The notes under the pieces: model-generated
What the model was told of the DNA's origin: nothing
Database searches by the model: none
Seen by the model: the letters and a program-made list of their open reading frames with translations, nothing else
Made by a program: the position numbers and the translations under genes
NCBI GenBank assembly: GCA_000991205.1
Contig: LBRC01000008.1
Span: 1 to 17,538, forward strand
Reading direction: 5' to 3'
DNA: 17,538 nt
Source: Parcubacteria group bacterium GW2011_GWA2_36_10
GTDB taxonomy: Bacteria; Patescibacteriota; Patescibacteriia; UBA1558; GWA2-36-10
Part shown: positions 12,825-17,538 of the stretch, piece by piece
How the letters are laid out: every line of letters begins with the position of its first letter
Position numbering within the stretch: the stretch's first letter is position 1

Positions 12825-14321
12825 ATGCAAATAGAGTTTTTTAATCTAGTCATTGATTTGACTAATTTATTTCAGGCTGTTGACAGAGGTCCTGAAGCAG
12901 CGATGTGGTATATTTTTGCCCACGGAGGCTGGATACTTTTTGCTTACTTGATAATAACTCAAGGCTATCAAATATGGCTAATGTTTAAACAAAATAAATG
13001 GTTTATGACCAATAAGTTTACTTTATTAGCAGTTGATATCCCCCGGGATCATGAACAGACACCCAAGGCAGTTGAGGGTTTATTTTCTACTGTTTCTGGT
13101 GCCCATGCCACTCTTAATAATGTTGATAAATTTGTAAAAGGTCAATTTCAGTTAGCCTTTTCTTTTGAAATTGTAAGCATCGATGGTTATGTGCAATTTT
13201 TAATCCGTACTCCTAGCCAACATCGTGACGTGGTAGAGAGTGCGATTTATGCACAATATCCAGATGCCGAAATTACTGAAGTAGAAGACTATACCACTTG
13301 GGCACCAACTAAATATCCTGATGATAATTATAATGTTTGGGGTACAGAAGTGGTGTTGGTCAAAGCTGACGCTTTGCCGATTCGCACTTATCCGGCCTTT
13401 GAGGATAAAGTCTCTGGTGAATACAAAGATCCGTTGGCAGCTTTGCTAGAAACTATGAGCAAAATTCATCCCGGCGAACAGGTTTGGTTACAAATTATGG
13501 TCAAACCAACTGGAGTGGAGTGGTTGGCGAACTCTGAAAAAATGGCCTATAAACTAGCTGGCAAAAAAAAAGCTGCTCAAGCAACTTCAAGAGGTAATCA
13601 GTTGGTAGACTTGATCATGAATACTCTTGATAATCTTGGCGAGATGATTTACCCCTTATGGAAAGAGTCAAAAGAAAAGAAAAAAGAGGATATGCCTAGC
13701 CTGATGTTGCACTTAACGCCAGGAGAAAAAAATATTTTAGAAGCGATTGATAATAAGGCTAGTAAAATTGGTTTTGAATGTAAAATTCGTTTGGCTTACA
13801 TCTCACCGAAAGAAGATTTTGCTCCGGCACGAGTGATCTCTTCGGTTTTTGGTGCTTTAAAACAATTTTCTACTTTGGATTTAAATAGTTTTAAGCCAGA
13901 TGTTAAAACTAAAACTTCGACTAACTATTGGTTCACAAAATATCGTAATAATCGTCGTCGTGAAAATTTGATTAAGGCTTGTAAAAGTCGTAGTGGTGCT
14001 GTTGGTTATAAACCTTTTATTTTAAATATTGAAGAGCTGGCTAGTCTTTGGCATTTTCCTGGTATGGAAGTACGTACGCCTTTATTACATCGTACTGAAG
14101 TGAAGAAATCCGAAGCACCAAATTCATTACCAATCGGTAATTTGTCTGATAATATTTCTTCGGAAAAAGAAGCTTTATTAAAACAATTAAAACAGCCGGC
14201 TTTTAATGTAGATTTAGATAATAATTATTTTGAAGATAAATTTGCCTTGCCTCGCGTCGAAGCGGGTAAAAAAATAACTAGTTCTAAAGGTGAGGCGCCA
14301 ACTAATTTACCAACTGAATAA
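12825..14321 (+). CDS. Membrane-anchored protein paired with the TraD-like ATPase
   Basis: A 498-residue protein with one clear transmembrane helix near the start (about 28-47, WYIFAHGGWILFAYLIITQG). It is followed by a large soluble part, probably cytoplasmic. The soluble part has alternating strands and helices (TLLAVDIPRD, FEIVSIDGYVQFLIRTP, WLQIMVKPTG, CKIRLAYISP) and a Ser/Pro-rich end. I recognise the arrangement as a conserved Patescibacteria protein (I believe the DUF8128 group) that regularly precedes a VirD4/TraD-like ATPase, but no biochemical role is known. It starts a two-gene unit: the ATPase ATG follows after 5 nt. A role as the membrane platform for that ATPase, in DNA or protein transfer, is an inference from gene order. 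Confidence 0.8.
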   Translation: MQIEFFNLVIDLTNLFQAVDRGPEAAMWYIFAHGGWILFAYLIITQGYQIWLMFKQNKWFMTNKFTLLAVDIPRDHEQTPKAVEGLFSTVSGAHATLNNVDKFVKGQFQLAFSFEIVSIDGYVQFLIRTPSQHRDVVESAIYAQYPDAEITEVEDYTTWAPTKYPDDNYNVWGTEVVLVKADALPIRTYPAFEDKVSGEYKDPLAALLETMSKIHPGEQVWLQIMVKPTGVEWLANSEKMAYKLAGKKKAAQATSRGNQLVDLIMNTLDNLGEMIYPLWKESKEKKKEDMPSLMLHLTPGEKNILEAIDNKASKIGFECKIRLAYISPKEDFAPARVISSVFGALKQFSTLDLNSFKPDVKTKTSTNYWFTKYRNNRRRENLIKACKSRSGAVGYKPFILNIEELASLWHFPGMEVRTPLLHRTEVKKSEAPNSLPIGNLSDNISSEKEALLKQLKQPAFNVDLDNNYFEDKFALPRVEAGKKITSSKGEAPTNLPTE

Positions 14322-14326
14322 AAAAC

Positions 14327-16045
14327 ATGAGTTCAGATATTAATTTTTTTGCGAAAACAAATTTTCGTAATTCACAAGTCAAATTTGGTATCAAGACCGA
14401 TGATCGACGTCGGCACATGTATTTGATCGGTAAAACTGGTATGGGTAAATCCACGATTTTGGAAAACATGATTATCCAAGATATTCATAATGGTCATGGC
14501 GTTTGTGTGATTGATCCGCATGGGGACTTGGTAGAAAAAGTGGTTGATTTTATTCCGGCTAATCGCATCAATGATGTGATTTATTTCAATCCGGCTGATT
14601 TAGATTTTCCGATTGCTTTCAATGTTTTAGAAATCGTTGATGAAAGTGAAAGACATCTAGTCGTCTCTGGTTTGATCGGTGTATTCAAAAAGATTTGGGC
14701 TGATTCTTGGGGTCCTCGTTTGGAGTATGTTTTGCACCATGCTATTTCTGCTTTACTGGAGTATCCTGGCTCCACTTTACTTGGCATCATGAGGATGCTA
14801 GTGGATAAAAATTTTCGTAATAAAGTAGTAGATAAGCTATCTGATCCAGTGGTTAAGGCTTTTTGGGTAGAAGAATACGCTAAATATCCAGATAAATTTC
14901 AAAGTGAAGCCATTGCTCCGATTCAAAATAAGGTAGGAAGATTTTTATCTTCAGCTTTGATCAGAAATATTTTAGGCCAAGTCAAATCTTCTTTTGCGAT
15001 GCGTGATGTGATGGATAATCAGAAGATTTTATTATTAAATTTAGCCAAAGGTAGGGTCGGTGAAGATAATTCAGCTTTATTAGGCGCCATGATGATCACC
15101 AAAATTCAATTAGCGGCTATGAGTCGAGTAAATATTCCTGAAAATGAACGCAAAGATTTTTTTCTTTATGTCGACGAGTTTCAAAACTTTGCCACTGAAT
15201 CATTTGCCAATATTTTATCCGAAGCCAGAAAATATCGCCTAGACCTTACTTTGGCTCACCAATACATCGAGCAAGTCGATGAAACGGTGCAGGCGGCGAT
15301 GTTTGGTAATGTGGGCACGATAGTTTCTTTTAGAGTAGGGGCAGTTGATGCTGAATATTTGGAAAAAGAATTTTTCCCTCAATTTACTCAAGAAAATTTA
15401 GTTAATTTACCAAAATATCAGGTTTATTTAAAACTCATGATTGATGGTGTGGCTTCGGAAGCCTTTTCGGCTACTACTTTGCCACCAATCGACATCAAGC
15501 CAAGTGATAAAGAGGTCAGAGACAAAGTAATCAGAGTCTCTCGTGAACGTTATGCTAGTCCTCGAGAAGAAATCGAAGAAAAGATTATGCGTTGGAGTGA
15601 AAATAAAGACGAGAAAACAGGAGAAACCACCGCCGTTGGCGGGGTCCCACTTACGGTGGGGAAAAAACCAGATCATAAATATCCAAACGATAAAAAAAAA
15701 TCCGATCGACCAGAAAAAAATCATAAAGACAATCATCAAGAAAAACCAAGAAATAATATCAAACGTAAAATAAATTGCTCTTTTTGTGGTTCAGAAGCAG
15801 AAATTAATTTTGATCCAGACCCAACGAAAGCAGTTTACTGTAAAAACTGTTTAGATCTAGCTAAAGCAGGCAAAATTCCACCACCTTCTAGTATAAAAAT
15901 AGTACCAAACTATGACCGAGATGATAAAAAAGAAGAGTTTATCTCGCTAGCAGAAGCTTTAAAAGCTAAACCAGAGATTCTTCGCCAAGATCAAGCTGAA
16001 GAAGAGCAAAACATTATTCAACCAGGAGAAATAGTTAAGTTTTAA
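14327..16045 (+). CDS. VirD4/TraD-like ATPase with C-terminal zinc ribbon
   Basis: A 572-residue P-loop ATPase of the conjugation coupling-protein group, which pumps DNA or protein substrates at the membrane. The opening FRNSQVKFGIKTDDRRRHMY leads into Walker A GKTGMGKS (35-42). IDPHGDL follows, then Walker B FFLYVDEFQNF (D283, E284) and the LAHQYIEQ sensor segment. It lacks N-terminal membrane helices, so the preceding membrane protein probably supplies the anchor. After about residue 410 comes a charged, Lys-rich linker. It contains a GC-rich stretch at 15626-15661 (residues 434-445). The linker is followed by a zinc ribbon with C484, C487, C505 and C508. Known conjugative T4SS neighbours are absent, so this may be a CPR-specific transfer or uptake device rather than a conjugation system. 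Confidence 0.88.
   Translation: MSSDINFFAKTNFRNSQVKFGIKTDDRRRHMYLIGKTGMGKSTILENMIIQDIHNGHGVCVIDPHGDLVEKVVDFIPANRINDVIYFNPADLDFPIAFNVLEIVDESERHLVVSGLIGVFKKIWADSWGPRLEYVLHHAISALLEYPGSTLLGIMRMLVDKNFRNKVVDKLSDPVVKAFWVEEYAKYPDKFQSEAIAPIQNKVGRFLSSALIRNILGQVKSSFAMRDVMDNQKILLLNLAKGRVGEDNSALLGAMMITKIQLAAMSRVNIPENERKDFFLYVDEFQNFATESFANILSEARKYRLDLTLAHQYIEQVDETVQAAMFGNVGTIVSFRVGAVDAEYLEKEFFPQFTQENLVNLPKYQVYLKLMIDGVASEAFSATTLPPIDIKPSDKEVRDKVIRVSRERYASPREEIEEKIMRWSENKDEKTGETTAVGGVPLTVGKKPDHKYPNDKKKSDRPEKNHKDNHQEKPRNNIKRKINCSFCGSEAEINFDPDPTKAVYCKNCLDLAKAGKIPPPSSIKIVPNYDRDDKKEEFISLAEALKAKPEILRQDQAEEEQNIIQPGEIVKF
15627..15660. repeat. GC-rich palindromic segment inside the TraD-like gene
   Basis: CCGCC-GTT-GGCGG (15630-15642) and CCCAC-TTACG-GTGGG (15646-15660) form two tandem hairpins, or one long outer stem CCACCG (15627-15632) with CGGTGG (15654-15659). 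It is in frame and encodes TAVGGVPLTVG in the disordered linker. Its GC content is far above the gene around it. Confidence 0.6.
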
Positions 16046-16048
16046 TTT

Positions 16049-17538
16049 ATGCCATATTATTTAAAAATCAAAAAACTAGACATCAAAACTGGTCAGTCAA
16101 ATATTGCCTTGCTGAATGATAAAGAAGCGATGCGTTATGGTATCCACGCTGGTGATAAGATAAAAATTTCTTGGGATCACAAAAGTTTAGTAGCCGAGGC
16201 CAATACTACCGAAGAAAAAATCCAGTCTGGTCATATTGGTTTATACAAAGATATTTGGGAAAAATCAGCAATTAAAAATAATTTAATCGCTGAAATTGAG
16301 TTTATTGCCAGAGCACCGAGTGTGCAGGCCATTAAAAAAAGATTATTAGGCAAGAAATTAAACTACGAAGAGTTTAGACAAATTTTTTCCGATATTGCTT
16401 CTGGAGTCTTGACGAGGACAGAAATTACTTATTTTTCCGCTTCTGGCTTTATGCGCAAATATACTGACGAAGAGCTTTATTTTATGACCAAAGCTATGGC
16501 AGAAACTGGTGAGATGCTGAAATTCCCTGGCATGGTAGTCGATAAACATTCAGTCGGTGGATTAGCTGGCAATCGTACTACCATGGTCGTGATCCCGATT
16601 ATCGCCGCATTAGGCCTTACTATCCCTAAAACTTCATCTCGGGCTATTACCTCGCCAGCAGGGACAGCAGATACCATGGAGGTCTTGGCGCCTGTTTCTC
16701 TTTCCGCGGATAAGATCAAAGAGATAGTAAAAAAACATGGCGCCTGTTTAGTTTGGGGTGGTGGTTTGAATCTAGCGCCAGCTGATGATAAATTATTACA
16801 AGTTTCTTACCCGATTTCTTTAGAGCCATATAGCAAGATGTTAGTTAGCATCATGGCCAAAAAAGTTGCTTGTGGCGTGACGCATTTAGTGATCGATATG
16901 CCAGTTGGTAAGACTACTAAAATACCAGACATGGCAACAGCTAAAGATTTAGAAAGAAAATTTAAATATTTAGCGGGAAAATTTAAGATCAAAATAAAAG
17001 TTATCATGACCAAAACTGAAGATCCAGTTGGTCGTGGTGTAGGACCCGCTTTAGAAGCACGTGACGTTTTAAGGGTTTTACAACAAAAAGATAATTACCC
17101 AGCAGATTTAGCTAACAAGGCCATTCATCTGGCTGGAGAATTATTAGAGCTTTGTGGTAAAGCAAAAAAGGGTGAAGGCGCTACTATGGCTTGGAAAACT
17201 TTGGAAAGCGGTAAAGCCTGGGCAAAAATGCAAGATATTATCAAAGCACAAGGTGGCAATCCAAATGTCCAGCCTGACGATATCGTGATCGGTGCTTGTA
17301 AAAAATATTTTAATGCTGAAAAATCAGGCAAAATTACTTTTACTGATAATAAAATGATTAATGTGGTAGCGCGTATTTTGGGTGCTCCAGCTGACAAGTT
17401 AGCTGGTGTTTATCTTAATAAAGAGTTTAATGACAAGGTAAAAAAAGGCGAGCGTTTATTTACGCTTTATGCTCGTAGTAAAGATAGAATAAAACTAGCT
17501 AATAAAGCTTTAGAAAAAGGGGAGATATTTAAAATAGG
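16049..17538 (+). CDS. deoA: AMP phosphorylase, archaeal type (3' end cut by window)
   Basis: It splits AMP with phosphate into adenine and ribose-1,5-bisphosphate, the first step of the nucleotide salvage route that can feed RuBisCO. From ATG 16049, 3 nt after the TraD-like stop, 496 codons stay open to the window end. Family members are about 500 residues, so only the last few are missing. The N-terminal domain (about 1-85, starting MPYYLKIKKLDIKTGQ) marks the archaeal AMP phosphorylase branch rather than bacterial thymidine phosphorylase. DKHSVGGLAGNRTT begins at D165 (phosphate site). SSRAITSPAGTADTME runs from S196 (family signature). VGRGVGPALEARDVL follows. The rest of the pathway (ribose-1,5-bisphosphate isomerase, RuBisCO) is not in view. 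Confidence 0.93.
   Translation, partial: MPYYLKIKKLDIKTGQSNIALLNDKEAMRYGIHAGDKIKISWDHKSLVAEANTTEEKIQSGHIGLYKDIWEKSAIKNNLIAEIEFIARAPSVQAIKKRLLGKKLNYEEFRQIFSDIASGVLTRTEITYFSASGFMRKYTDEELYFMTKAMAETGEMLKFPGMVVDKHSVGGLAGNRTTMVVIPIIAALGLTIPKTSSRAITSPAGTADTMEVLAPVSLSADKIKEIVKKHGACLVWGGGLNLAPADDKLLQVSYPISLEPYSKMLVSIMAKKVACGVTHLVIDMPVGKTTKIPDMATAKDLERKFKYLAGKFKIKIKVIMTKTEDPVGRGVGPALEARDVLRVLQQKDNYPADLANKAIHLAGELLELCGKAKKGEGATMAWKTLESGKAWAKMQDIIKAQGGNPNVQPDDIVIGACKKYFNAEKSGKITFTDNKMINVVARILGAPADKLAGVYLNKEFNDKVKKGERLFTLYARSKDRIKLANKALEKGEIFKI

Noticed and set aside
15428..15739. 103-residue open frame on the minus strand
   Set aside because: It lies wholly inside the TraD-like gene, has no recognisable motif, and its Phe/Trp-rich translation is what the reverse of a Lys/Glu-rich gene gives.
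1..17538. CRISPR array or clustered long direct repeats
   Set aside because: I read the intergenic stretches for regularly spaced repeats and saw none; the only repeat cluster is the three-copy 12-mer near 12650-12720.

Overview
The window reads as a piece of a Candidate Phyla Radiation (Patescibacteria) genome. The signs are an AT-rich sequence, genes packed 3-30 nt apart, a lack of Shine-Dalgarno motifs before nearly all starts, TAA stops almost throughout, and several families typical of these bacteria: a DUF5671-like membrane protein, a Gmad2 lipoprotein-like protein, a paired membrane protein and TraD/VirD4-like ATPase, a sigma-region-4 protein with winged-helix repeats, and an archaeal-type AMP phosphorylase. 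The order or class within the CPR cannot be fixed from this sequence. All genes lie on the + strand.

Layout. 1-2747: end of an unknown gene, dnaX (clamp-loader gamma/tau), and a five-helix membrane protein. 2778-7223: an accessory, visibly more AT-rich block. It holds a zinc-ribbon PD-(D/E)XK nuclease-like gene, a small degenerate GIY-YIG-like gene, a terminator, an IS1595-like insertion sequence with a frameshifted transposase, a broken duplicate of the 5' end of tRNA-Gln carrying a GC-rich palindrome, the intact tRNA-Gln(CUG), and a two-gene unit of an OLD/RecF-like ATPase plus a Nudix hydrolase. 7239-8696: Gmad2 protein and a SAM methyltransferase. 8762-11322: secD-secF with their own promoter and terminator. 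SecD carries an inserted parvulin-like prolyl isomerase domain that looks circularly permuted. 11481-12584: sigma-4/winged-helix regulator with the clearest promoter in the window. 12596-12801: a terminator, a cluster of GC-rich palindromes and a promoter. 12825-16045: membrane protein plus TraD-like ATPase. 16049-17538: AMP phosphorylase, cut by the window end.

How they fit together. dnaX, secDF and the AMP phosphorylase are core functions (replication, protein export, nucleotide salvage through ribose-1,5-bisphosphate). The accessory block is the best place for an undescribed system. The ATPase starts 18 nt after tRNA-Gln, is probably transcribed with it, and ends in a motif (R455, H459/H460) like the HEPN ribonuclease motif. 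With the Nudix gene 10 nt downstream it forms a candidate ATPase-RNase/Nudix defence or toxin module. This is inference from motifs and position, with no functional evidence.

Other points worth checking are GC-rich palindromes that recur between genes, inside the duplicated tRNA piece, and in frame within the TraD-like gene.
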